A stretch of DNA of 64,000 bases from contig OZ287697.1 of NCBI GenBank assembly GCA_965649825.1, positions 2,108,001-2,172,000 of the forward strand. The letters are read 5' to 3'. The notes beneath the pieces are model-generated. The model was not told where the DNA came from and did not search any database. It saw only the letters and a list, made by a program, of their open reading frames with translations. Shown here one piece after another: positions 43,274 to 54,021 of this stretch. The stretch is from Penicillus capitatus (taxonomy: Eukaryota > Chlorophyta). The translations under genes and the position numbers were made by a program. The number at the start of each line of letters is the position of its first letter. The first letter of the stretch is position 1.

Positions 43274-44350
43274 ATGATCTGTCGTATGATGGTGGGGTTT
43301 GGGATAGAGGCAGATGGATTGGGGTCGGATGCTCCTGTGCGTTTAATTCAATGGGGTGGTACTTTGCCAAGTCGTCGACGCTTTGTACAGGGACTCTCTT
43401 TTGCCACGTTCGTCGGTGGGTCTCAGTGTTACCGAGTGATGTGTATCGATGTCGAACATTCTGTGCAGCACTGGGTGGAAACTTCGCCGGAGTGTCATCC
43501 TTCCTGCTGAGCCTAGACGGAGGCCATCTGGCAGAAGAGACAAAACTGGATGTCCTTGTCCCGGTTATGAACTACAGTAGATGCTGGAATCCAGATATGG
43601 GTTTCGGTAAGAGTCGATCGAACACATCGTGGGGAAAGCTCTCACCCGAACCGTTACAGAATTTCGGTATCCAGCCCGTTGGCTGGCAGACCAACGTTTG
43701 GCTAGGAGAGCTGCCGAGAGGATCGAACAGGAGAATCCATTGGACCTGCCATCGCCAAGATCTCCGCGACCGGCATCGTATTCTCTAGATCCTGTTGTCG
43801 CTTTTGGTCCGGCAGGGGGTCGGTGAGTTCTTTACTATCGAAAGACGATCTCTCGTGAGATGGCTGCAGGGGAGAGGAGAATATTTCTGTCATCGTGACA
43901 GACGTGGCGGAAGGTTTTGAGTTGGCGGCGCTGGGCATACCGGAGGAAGCTGCACAGAAGCTGTTGCAAGAGAGAATCGCGCCGAAGGGATCGAACAAAA
44001 CGGCCACTCTCATCCAAGCCACTCAACGGTGCGCCGCCATCTTCTGCGAACAGTGTCGATTGCTTTCTGTCGTAGCGTGGACACCATGGGCACTCCTTAC
44101 TACACCATGGAGTACACCGTCCAGAGTGCATCCTGGTTCCGACACAATGTGGCTGTCTTTGCCGTTAGGTATGGGTCTTCCTCCAGCTCCGTTGTGCATT
44201 GCAAGGAGGCAATGTCTTGTGCAGAGCGTGCAAGCTCTATACGTTCAATGCTCAATGCTCAGAAGCGCAGTGGAATGAATGGAGAGAGCCTTTCGAGATG
44301 GCGGCTTACAGTTTTCACATCTTTCCCCGTCAAGCCGCCCTACAGTTCTG
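43274..44350 (+). CDS. PsbP-domain protein with twin-arginine lumen signal
   Basis: The N-terminal exon contains SRRRFVQGLSFATFV followed, after a GT-AG intron, by ALGGNFAGVSSFLLS: a twin-arginine motif and hydrophobic core as used for thylakoid Tat import. The PsbP fold follows with VTEFRYPARWLADQ, LDPVVAFGPAGG, NISVIVTDVAEGFEL, LGIPEEAAQKLL, GTPYYTMEYTV, RHNVAVFAVR, LYTFNAQCSEAQWNE and FEMAAYSFHIF, stop about 44350. PsbP-type proteins support photosystem II or other thylakoid complexes. Several introns; the region between about 43530 and 43620 is less clear. The best evidence for photosynthesis in this organism. Confidence 0.8.
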
Positions 44351-44517
44351 AGTGGTCACTAGTTGCGGACCGAGACATCTGCTGTAACAACACATCGATC
44401 GAAGCTGTCAGCTCTCTAAAATACTCCGTTCTTGTATCGTCTTCATGCATCGCCTTCTCCGCCGTCTTCTTTCGATTCCTCAGAAAGTCGCCTAAGACAT
44501 CGAGCGCTCAAGGAGAG

Positions 44518-45820
44518 CTAGAAGCTCGGCAGAGACGTACCCAGCTTAAGGCTGTTGAGGATATTACGCATCTCTGGGTTCTCGGACATGGCTGAAAGCG
44601 TCATCATCGCCTTCTCCACGACATCCCAGTCTGTCTCGTGTATGGCATTCATGATCTGGCGAATGAGATCTAGAAACAGGGCAGGGCGTTGGCAAGGATC
44701 GTCGAGTGAGATGCACCTCGATCTTGAATGACGAGGTTTCCAAGCTGCATCAGATCTGCCAGAAGCGTCAGGCACTTTTTCTTCAGCCGTGCGGATTCTG
44801 TCTTCTCCAGCACTGCATGGAGGGCCCGCAGGCCACCTGGATGTCCTCGGGTAAGCAGATTGTCGCACATAGCTACGAAGCACGACCGCTTGCATAGAAG
44901 TCTGTCTGAAGCGCTTCCAAATTGCGAATCAGAGATGAGATCGCATACAGACTGTTTGCCACAATCATCGGATCTTGATCGTTCAACAGCTGCCATAAAA
45001 AAACACCGTTGCGGATGTCCGAGGCGCCGCAAGATGCACGACCTTTATAAGTTTGGACAGGATATGTGGATCTTCCTTGTACAGATGCGACTGAAACGTA
45101 GGATTGTTCGAAGCGGCGATGCCGATGACCGACGCCGCCAGGGCAGAAAACTCATTCTCCATTAAGTACTGTACCAGGACAGAGACCCCATCCAATTTCA
45201 GCAAATCTAAGACACCCAGCACCATGATCGGCTTCAGTCTGCCGCATAAAACCAGACCATTGGCATTGTCAATGCGATCGACCAAGGACTGCAGTGTCTC
45301 CAGCGCCTTCACGATGACACTTCCTTCAGCAGCGCGCCCATTCAGAACGCCAATTGCCTCCTGTGACGATCCGCGTTGCCATGAGATGGCAACTGTATTG
45401 AGTGACCGGTCACACTTTCATGATGTCTGTCTCCGACACTTGTTGCGAAATCAGTTTTGTCCACTAAAGAAAACAGTGTGTGGACTGGATTGTGAGAGAA
45501 GAAATGATAGGGACCGACCTCCTGTACACGTTCTTTCTGCTTCTCGATGAACTCCATTCCTCGATTCTTCATTTCTTCCGCCCGTCTTTTCAGCTCTTTT
45601 GGATCACTGTTCTCTGCACGACTGGCAATGCTGTCGCATACGAATGGGCCGTGTTACCTATGGCCCAGTTCAGTACGCCCTGTAGGTTGAGACCACCGTC
45701 TTGGCCAAAGGCGCCGAGCACAGAGTCCAGATAGGACTGATTGCGTTCGGAATCCGCATCGTCTGACGCCGAGACGACGCAGACCGAGAACATTAGTAGC
45801 CAGAGCAGAGGGTGCGCCAT
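44518..45820 (-). CDS. SIL1/Fes1/HspBP1-type Hsp70 nucleotide exchange factor with signal peptide
   Basis: The N-terminus MAHPLLWLLMFSVCVVSA is a classic signal peptide. Then come LNWAIENSDPKELKRRAEEM, formed by splicing a GT-AG intron in the middle, and armadillo repeats with LETLQSLVDRIDNAN, ALAASVIGIAASNNPTFQ, and LRALHAVL. The Fes1/HspBP1 family strips ADP from Hsp70. With a signal peptide the partner is probably the ER lumenal BiP, the role of SIL1. The stop follows LKLGTSLPSF at 44518. It lies between PsbP (convergent) and the U-box ligase. Confidence 0.8.
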
Positions 45821-45890
45821 CAGTGACAGCAGTCGAGGTGTTCGGTGATGTGACGTCGTAACAGGATGATGAATCGGGCAGGCGTCCCTT

Positions 45891-48800
45891 TCAGCACTTC
45901 TTACAAGATTTTAACCATTGCGTGATTGTTGCTTGGAGTTCCTCGTTAGGAATGAGCATATCTCCTGTCAGTTCTGCACGACTAAAAGGATCCGTCAAAC
46001 TCGTCAAGAGATGACGTTCAATGGTGGAACGATCCACCGTAATCTTAGAATCTGGCAAAATCACAGGATCCTGCATCGCAGTCTCTTGACAGAGCATCTA
46101 CGACGGTTAGAGAGCACACCTTCATCAAGGTCATCATGATGGGATCCATGAAGTCATCAGGAATGTCTTCTGCTGATGGCCCATCCATCGTCTGTTTCTG
46201 TTCACTCTTGTGTAAGTCATAGTCCGTCAGCAGTTCATTTAGACGCGGAATCCAGTGAGTCTTCTTATGGATATTGATGTAGACAGTTTTCCAGTCCATC
46301 CCTGATAAATAATGCAGGCAGTGGGAACTGCATGACAGTTCTTCTGCCAGCGTTTTTGCAATAGAGTGCTTAGATGCATCCTTATTCTCTACGGCCAAGC
46401 ACACATGCCCCTTCAGAAGTGCACGTCTGGCGGTATGGATGCCGACCTTGGTATGCTGATGTGCGGCTCACATGGATTTCGCTGTTGCTGTCGCTGTGCA
46501 AGTAAATCAAAATGCCAGCCACCGGAGCCAGTATAGAGAGTCTTGACATCTTGGACTTCCATTCCGATCCCGTTTGTCGAGCTTCGATGACGGAATTGAA
46601 GGCAGATGAATCGGGTCCCTCAGTTATGTGTGACAGAACGTAGGCCACCACTTCCACCACGCGTGTCATGTTCAGTCGAGATCCCGTCAAGAACACTGCT
46701 GGCACTTGACCTGCCACCAGTTCGAGGAGTCTGAGGAGATTGGTGGAGAGGCTGAAAAGGACAGAGGCCTTGCGAGGTTGACGGGACATCATGGAGAAGC
46801 TCATGTTGGGAACGCGGGTCACGATCTCTGCCAACTCATTCAAAGCAATCGCCAACTCTGTCAACGTCCAATTCAGATTGCCGAACAGTCGATTGAGAAA
46901 ACTGTCCAGCAGAGAGAGATCTGCATTGCAGGTCGATGCAAAGAACTCTCGGAAGACTGGAGAGCCACTTGTGGAGGATGCCTAGATGAAAAGACGTGAT
47001 GTGACGTGCCATGGAGGGCGGACATTGACGCACATGTCCAAAACCCGTTCCCTTGCCGATACTGAGCAGAATGTTCGAAATTGGCAGCCAATGACGTGTG
47101 TCAAAGCCTTTCAGCAGACCCACGATGAGACGTCCACGTGCATCTGGATTCTTTTGACACACTTTCAAGAAATCCTGTATCCGAAGAACAAACAGTAACC
47201 GTCATGATGTGACGTTCAGATGAAATGGACTGGTGGATGGATGACCTTGTCTGCAAAAATGGTGCTCAGTGCTTGGAGAATAGAATCGCACACGTGGGGG
47301 TTGATGATCTTTGGATGATTGAAATGCGTCACGAAGAAAGAGAAGACATGCTGGAGACCTGCTCTCTCCAATTCGATGTGGGTGGCAAATCGCGGCTCCA
47401 TTTCGGCTAATGCCTGGAAAACCTCGACGACAGCTTCGACGTAGACCTCCGGGACGTAGAGCATCAGATCCGACGGATGCGCCGAAATGGAGGCCATAAG
47501 TTTGGAGACATAAATAATCAAGTGAAAGAGTGACTTCTGTTTCGTATGTGTGAGCCAGACCAGTTTGCACCAGGCCGATTCTCGAATGGCCTTCTCGACC
47601 TCATCCTTCTGTTTCTGTATTTCGGACGGCAACTGCTTTCTCTCCTTTTCTGACAACTCTGGATCCACCAGCTTGCTCTCCATCTTCAGCAAAGAATTCC
47701 TCTGAGCAGTTTCTGTCTGAAACTGCTTGAGACACTGCAGAGAAGGAGAAACTGTTGAGCAGAGAGGGATCGAAATGGATGGGGTGTACGCACCACTTTC
47801 AGGGCAGCTTCGGGGCCAAGTCGGAATGTCAGCAGCAACATATGCAGAAGCTTGGGTATCTTATCTTCCAACACGTGGCACCGTGGCACTTCGATCGTAG
47901 ATGTGTCAGCATCGATGACCACGGATACCATTTCGGGAAACTGTTCGATGACGTCCCTCGTCAGATGGGACATCAATCCTCCGAGACGCGGCAGGTCCAT
48001 ATCCACCCCAGTCCCATGTCGAAAGACACCCTGCACGAACATACCCTTAGACAGATGATACACAGACATACAGCAGGTCAACTTCGACAAAGAGCTCCTT
48101 GACAGGGAACTCCTCCAAACAATCTGTCCCGCTGGTCTTCTCCATCACTAAGTAGGGAGACAGCAGTGCTGCGAGAAAGTGAAAGATCGAGACCATCGCC
48201 GTCGGATCTGCCATCCAGGTGCATCACGGATGGGACGATGGATAGGAAGACTCTGTACCTGACAGACCAGGCGGTGGGATGTTTCTGGCAGCTCCGGCGT
48301 TCTTCTCCAGCAGATACCGCAAGAAATTGAGAAAGACATTTGTTGGTTTCCGAAAAAGACGATCTTTCCGTTCGACGTCTTCCGATACCACAGTCATGAG
48401 CAGTTCAAATTGCAGCTGTTCGATTTTTTGGTAAGTGGTGGAGAGGGTGGACACCAAGGAACGCATGATGTCCTCAGACATCGTCTCATCTTTGCATCCC
48501 TTCCACCAGACATTGGGCAACAGCTCCTTCAAATCATCCGTCGTTGGCTGCTTTCGCACCAAACATCTCTCCAACAGTGCAAAAGCTCGATCGGAGGCGA
48601 AGAACACTTTTGCTACTACAGGGGAGCGCAGCAGGGCCACAAAGAGACTCAGATAGGGATAGGAGGCAGTATAGGGCAGCTCTGAAGCGCGAAAGGGCAT
48701 GACAGCACAGCTATCGGCGATGTGCGTCAAGAGGGTCTCTGTTAGAGCACAGAACTCTATGGGGCCCAATGCATTGGCCAGATGATCCATGAACAGACGC

Positions 48801-49877
48801 ACGGCATGTGTGGACTCCATGCATTTGTCACCCAGCAGTCGTTTCAGACTGGACACAATGCCTTGCTGAATATGAAATGGATTTCTCAAGAGGGGGCGCA
48901 AATGCTGAACAATCAAGGCTCCGATCAGGACCCCCTCATCAACGGTGAGCTTTGAACTTCGAAAGACGGGAGACATTGCTGACATGGCATTGGTGGCAGC
49001 CATCGTCATTTCGATCAATCTTTCCAGACACTCTGTCAAATACTCCACCACAGATTGCTCCCCATTGGGCGGCGGCGTCTCGCACGGATGGTATCCGTCG
49101 ATCGGGAAATAGAACGGCTGCGTTCCAAAGTTGAGTGTACAGCGCTCGTCTTCTGAGAGACTGATGGCGGGAAAGTAGCCCAGCTCGGGTTTGAGGGTAC
49201 GGATGTCGCGAAAGGCCGTTCCCATGGATTTGCCGTTACGATAGAACACGAGCTCTCCGTCGTCGAAGTCGGCACAGCATCCAATCACATCACCTGGTGC
49301 CCACGCCTGTCCATAGTTTGCCGCTTCGACACTCCATTTCTTAATCCTCTTTCCATCAAAGGCATAGCTGTCTTCACCATCCCCCACACCCTCTTCGCGA
49401 TTGAACAGACATGAAAGAGTGGCCCATCCGATTTGCTGAATGCCCCCTGTGCCCAAAACTGCCTCATACATCCAACGTCCCGCATAGAAGCAATGCGTGG
49501 CTCTGCAGCTGCTGAAGTTGCCTTTCGATTCGACGCAGAATCGATTTTCTTCGGATATGACGAGACGACCGAATCTGGAAGCAACGTCGAGTTCGACATG
49601 CTCTGGACCAAGACGGCCTTCAGGTGGCAGTGGGGTTTCTTGTGTCGCCAGCTGAGCCGTGCGTTGCTGAAGAGCCTCCTCGACAGCGCGATAAAGAATG
49701 CTGCCTCCTTCGACCAACACGTAGCTGCGGTCGACATTCAGGACGTGACGCAGGGCGCTGTTGAGTTCTTCGAGTTTGTCGCTGGCGGAAGACGTGGGAC
49801 GCTCATGCGGATCATCCTGCCTCAGCAAAACGGCGAGGCCTTCGGACTTCTTTCCTTTTTCACTTGGTTTCAATCCC
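45891..49877 (-). CDS. RNF123/RKP-like SPRY protein ending in an Ufd2-type U-box
   Basis: Large multi-exon gene. The N-terminal exon (ATG 49877, [14 protein letters not shown]) carries a SPRY domain close to KPC1/RNF123 ([51 protein letters not shown]). A long helical region follows, including [34 protein letters not shown] and [15 protein letters not shown]. The last exons read [16 protein letters not shown] and [20 protein letters not shown], then [11 protein letters not shown] and PNEELQATI, which is the Ufd2/UBE4 U-box. Known RNF123/RKP proteins end in a RING instead. Exon joins look clean, but I inferred one gene from colinearity; two adjacent genes remain possible. Confidence 0.65.
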
Positions 49878-49962
49878 ATTCGAGTGACAGATGACAGACA
49901 GTGAGCCAAAGGGCACGCTGAGATGAAGTTTAGACGGTGCGCGCACCGGCAGTTCGATCATG

Positions 49963-50698
49963 TACCGTCATCTTCAGAAGATTCTTCCATGTCTTCGCTG
50001 CTTGTTTCGCTCTTCTCTTGCGCAGAAGACCTCGGATCTGCAACACAATGGCGTCTCCTTATCCTTTATGAGTTGTCTAATGACCTGGATTGGTGTCAGA
50101 AGCGTCTTGATGGGACGGAAAGATCAAGGGCGCTTTGCCGATGTCTTCCAGGAAACGGTTCTCGGCCAAGAATCGAATGCACTGCAAGACATAGGACTTA
50201 TCTCTCCTGATCCATATGATCCAATTCAGAAGATCACACATTGCACGATGATCGATCGTACGAACCTGGTATCTCTGTACAGGAGCTTCTCCAGCAGAGA
50301 CATCGGTTTTCGGGGAATGCCTTGTCGATTAAAGGATCCCTAAAGTAGGGATGAATGTATAGATGATGTGTGATCGGGCAAGACGCAACTGGCTCAAGGA
50401 TTCTTTTGTGCTGAGATGGATCCGTTTCCCATCTCTTGCGCTTTGCATCCCACCGATGGCGTCGTCCACAGTCCGGTCGATTTCCTCCATAGCGACGATA
50501 GAGGCCATCAGTCCCTGCAATGCTGCACGCGACCACACAAAATTGCGTTTCCTTCTGAAACATATATGGTATGTCCGACGGACCTGGACACGCCCAATTC
50601 CTGTTGCTTGGCAAGAATCTCTCGCAGTTCCTTGGCTCTCTCCGAGTTTGTTTGTTCGTTCTGCACCCACCAAATGAAAACGGCGATCAGAGGCATCA
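49963..50698 (-). CDS. Unrecognised protein with N-terminal membrane segment
   Basis: ATG at 50698 (MPLIAVFIWWVQNEQ) begins a frame with an in-frame stop just upstream, so this start is real or the gene is spliced from elsewhere. KELREILAKQQELG, MASIVAMEEIDRTVDD, LARSHIIYTFIPTL, MCDLLNWIIWIRRDKSYVLQ, IRFLAENRFLEDIG and an acidic Ser/Glu-rich tail follow over short introns, stop near 49963. I do not recognise the family. Its start codon overlaps the stop codon of the gene upstream (TGATG). Confidence 0.45.
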
Positions 50699-51448
50699 CA
50701 GATGTCTACCGTGCTGGATGGAAGTTTTGAACGTGGGAAGTTCTTGCGTCTCTGCTCGATCCATCTGGAACAGACAGAGATCAACAAGATCTCGATCATG
50801 CAAGACATGAAGGGGGAGGCACTCTTTCACTTCCTGTCTTTCGGCCTCCGTCTGGGGTTCGCGCACAGTGACGTGACGCATCTGTTCCATCTCTTGTGCC
50901 CGGCGTTCCTGTTCAATCTCCTGTCGAGATCTGTAACGCCGCGACTGCCCACGACCTCTTTGAAAATGTCTCCTTCCAGTTCCATGGGCTCTGGACAAAC
51001 AAAACCCTTCACTTCTGTCATAGAAAACCCAAGAGGTTTACGTTCTGTAAGAAGGTGTTTCTTGTTTGACAGCCGTCTGCTGAGCAGTAAAGGCGAAGCC
51101 CTGCTGAAGGGGGGCATACATGGGAGCCTGTACATTCGGATCGAATCCAGGCGCCGCCGGCATCGCATAGTTCTGCAGAGGAATTGTCTGAACGGGCTGG
51201 AATCCCATGACTCCATAGTTCGGCGCTGTTAGCGGCATTCCGGACAGTCCTTGGACGCCGGTCCAGATCGCTCCGGTCGGATTCGGCGGAAGCGTCCAGC
51301 ATGGAGGAAGCCACGCTGCGCTGCTCGTCTGGAGAGGGGCGGCCGACGCTCCCGATGAGCTCTGTGCGATTCCGGGAATAACCTGCTGGAGACCAGGATG
51401 GTAGGGCGGACGGTTCCCTACAGGCGGCGGTGGATCCGACGATGCCAT
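50696..51448 (-). CDS. Proline-rich/arginine-rich protein, possibly RNA-binding
   Basis: ATG 51448 starts MASSDPPPPVGNRPPYHPG. The first exon is Pro-, Gln- and Ala-rich with repeated short motifs. An intron of about 50 nt joins PSYRT to AHGTGRRHFQRGRGQSRRYR and a Glu/Arg-rich helix (QEIEQERRAQEMEQMRH), stop at 50696. RG-rich and low-complexity regions suggest an RNA-associated disordered protein. No RRM or other fold is visible. Confidence 0.5.
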
Positions 51449-51460
51449 CCTGTACGACTC

Positions 51461-51821
51461 ATGCAAGAGCGCCTTCTCGGCCGTTTCCTGCTCGTTGCAT
51501 CGACAGGACTCTTCGCATACTATATCGTCTGGTTGCTGATTACGGTGAACAGAACTGCAGATTCTCTCTCGTTACCAAAGCACAAGTGTGCAGCCGTTTG
51601 TAGAGGACGGACATTATCTTCTGTCTCTATTCCCCGATCGATTCTACGCTTTTCGAGTGCCGGTGTTCGTGGGCGTGGTATTTCTGTGCTTTGTGGCTGG
51701 AAACGTGGGACTGGTCCTCATCGGTGCGGCATTCAAGGGAGACCGTACACCATCCAAGTGTCCCAACATTATCTCACTCTTTTTTAACTCAACGACGGCG
51801 TTTTCCAGAAAAGAAAACTAA
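51461..51821 (+). CDS. DPM2: Dolichol-phosphate mannose synthase regulatory subunit DPM2
   Basis: Two membrane helices, as expected. Exon 1 encodes GRFLLVASTGLFAYYIVWLL. A GT-AG intron is followed by PFVEDGHYLLSLFPDRFYAF and VFLCFVAGNVGLVLIGAAF. A last intron (about 51749-51800) with ATTATCTCACTCTTTTTTAA joins to a short Lys-rich end, SKKEN, stop 51819-51821, recalling the KK-rich C-terminus of DPM2. The protein of about 85 residues matches the family. DPM2 stabilises the DPM1 enzyme in the ER and also associates with GPI synthesis. Its start lies 12 bases from that of the divergent gene. Confidence 0.85.
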
Positions 51822-51827
51822 ACATCC

Positions 51828-53764
51828 ATGGTCGATGCTGCTTCCTATGCAGGGAACTGGCAGGAACAGATGGATGAGATCATTGCCTTACGTTCGATTT
51901 TGGGATCTGATTTCAGGTAACATCTCTCACTCTTTTGCAAGAGTGACATGAGATGACAGATTGTCGGAATGGGAAGGAGGGCCAAAACTGCAGGAAGACA
52001 GCGATTTTACAGAACTCCTCGACTGCAGTGTTCCAGCACAGCCCATCGACGTGCACTGTCGAATCACCGTGCGAGTTGAGATGCCCTCAGACGGCATGAC
52101 GCTCTCTCTCCTCTCGCCCAGCGGCAGTCAATCCAGTACTACAGAAACCGAAGAGCAGCTCTCTAAGGTCCAGTGTCCGCACGCGACATCTCCTCTGTAC
52201 GAAGACTCATAGAGCTTAGGTCCTATATGTGCCGCCTCTGTGTCTGACGCTGGATCTTGTTCCTGGTTATCCATCGGATGCACCGCCCGGATTCCGTCTC
52301 TCTGCTTTTTGGCTTTCTCGACAGCAGCTCACGCAGCTGGCCAGGCAGTTGGATCAGATATGGCAAGAAGCATCTGGTTTTCCTGTGTGCTTCACGTGGA
52401 TCGACTGGCTGCAGCGATCTCTGCTGTCGACGCTGCATATCGAAACGCATTTTCTCATCGATGTGTCACCGCATTCGTGGCAAGAAAACAACGATCCGCG
52501 GATAGCGGTGTGTTCGGATGAGATCTCTCCACTGAAGATTATGCAAGACATACTCCAACATGACATGATTCGATCGAACGAGGCGTTTCAGAAGAGTGCG
52601 TGGTCCTGTCCCGTCTGCATGGAAGAGCAGCCTGGAAAGAATTTTGTCCGTTTTCACACATGCCGGCATTTCTGCTGCCGCGAGTGTTTCCGGAAGTACT
52701 GCTCTGTCAATATCGAGCAAGGACGTGTCGAACTGCGATGCCCTGAGGTCAAATGCACCACCCCTGTGCCTCCAGAAGTTCTGAAGAAGCACTTGGAGAA
52801 GGTGATCTCTCATACAATGCAAGACAGGCAGGATGACGAAGGGTGGCTGGCACCAGGAAGAGTATGATCGTTGGGAGCAGCTCTTGCTTCAGCGAACGCT
52901 CGAAGCGATGTCCGACATCCAATACTGCCCCCGTTGCAGCACGGCATGCATCGTGGAGAGCGATCACTTTGCCCAATGTCCAAAGTGCTACTACGCCTTC
53001 TGTACGGAATGTCTAGATGCGTGGCATCCCGGCGGGTGCACTCCACTGCTCAATAGACATCCATCGCATCGTTCTGTGTCACGCAGGGAATGCATTCGGT
53101 TGGAAAAGAAGCTGCTAGACGCTGTGGAGAAAGCTGAAGTGGGGGAGACACCCAAGCAGGAGCGCCAACGCTATCTGCGGGATCTCAAGAATCAGGTCCT
53201 TACCATGCAGTATGTGAAGAAGAACACTCGGGAGTGTCCCAACTGTGGCATGGGAATCGAAAAAGACGGAGGATGCAATCACATGTTCTGTACCTATTGC
53301 AATATGCATTACTGCTACGTCTGTGGATGCATGAACATCACTTACGATCACTTCAGCGCACAAGGATGTGTGCTCTTCGATGAAAGTGTCATTTCTGAAT
53401 GGGAACGGATGCAAGGGGGTCCACAACAACGACAGGTTTGATCAAAGATCCGTGCCTTGCTGCTTTGCGATGCGTGAATGCAGGCACAGGCAGAGAGGCG
53501 TCCCGAAGAGTGCGTTGTCCTGTATGGAGACCGTGGTTCCTGATGGTGTGTTGTAGGGGGCCAGACCCATACGACCCAGAGGAACAAGTCTGGGTGTACA
53601 AGAGATGCCCAGTTTGCAGCACGTTTCAGCCAAAGACAGATCGGAACAATCTCATGCGCTGCTATGTCTGTTCCAATCGATTCTGTTTTCTCTGTCTGGC
53701 TGTCTTGCCAAAGAAGAATCCTCAAACACACTTTGGAACAGGACGCTGTCGCCAACACTCGTAA
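51828..53764 (+). CDS. RNF14-like RWD-RBR E3 ubiquitin ligase
   Basis: The start ATG 51828 is six bases after the DPM2 stop. The RWD domain runs from QEQMDEIIALRSILGSDF to the C-terminal YPSDAPPGFRLSAFWLS; an intron with a perfect hairpin (51917-51959) splits it. RING1 is CPVCMEEQPGKNFVRFHTC with HFCCREC. The IBR is YCPRCSTACIVESDHFAQC with FCTEC. RING2 is CPNCGMGIEKDGGCNHMFC followed by CYVCGC. After an intron a second RING2-like block, RCPVCSTFQPKTDRNNLMRC with FCFLC and NPQTHFGTGRC, ends the protein. RNF14 proteins transfer ubiquitin via a RING2 Cys. Confidence 0.85.
51917..51959 (+). other. Hairpin intron in the RNF14-like gene
   Basis: A 43-nt GT-AG intron. TCACTCTT and AAGAGTGA form a perfect 8-base-pair stem with loop TTGC. 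Flanking CATCTC and GAGATG can extend it by six pairs past a three-base bulge, so most of the intron folds on itself. Confidence 0.8.
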
Positions 53765-54021
53765 CACAGAACCTAAGGGGTAGAGCGGCTTTGTAGAAGA
53801 TTCTGTTTCGGAAGTGAAGGGACAGGTCATCTATCGTGTAAAGGTGTGGATGCATACGAGAACAGACGGTATCCATCGGTTTGCCCTTAACGCCACTTGG
53901 CAATGGGCCTCGAGGATATACAGAGTTTGTTTCTTCTAACGAGTCATGGCTGCTCGGATGTGTCCTGTCTCATTTTTCTGTCTCCGATCATGCTGTCGTA
54001 CAACAAGGGTGACGACGCAGC
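53765..54021. other. Short intergenic region
   Basis: Between the RBR gene and the BPG2-like gene, same strand. No element recognised. Confidence 0.4.
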
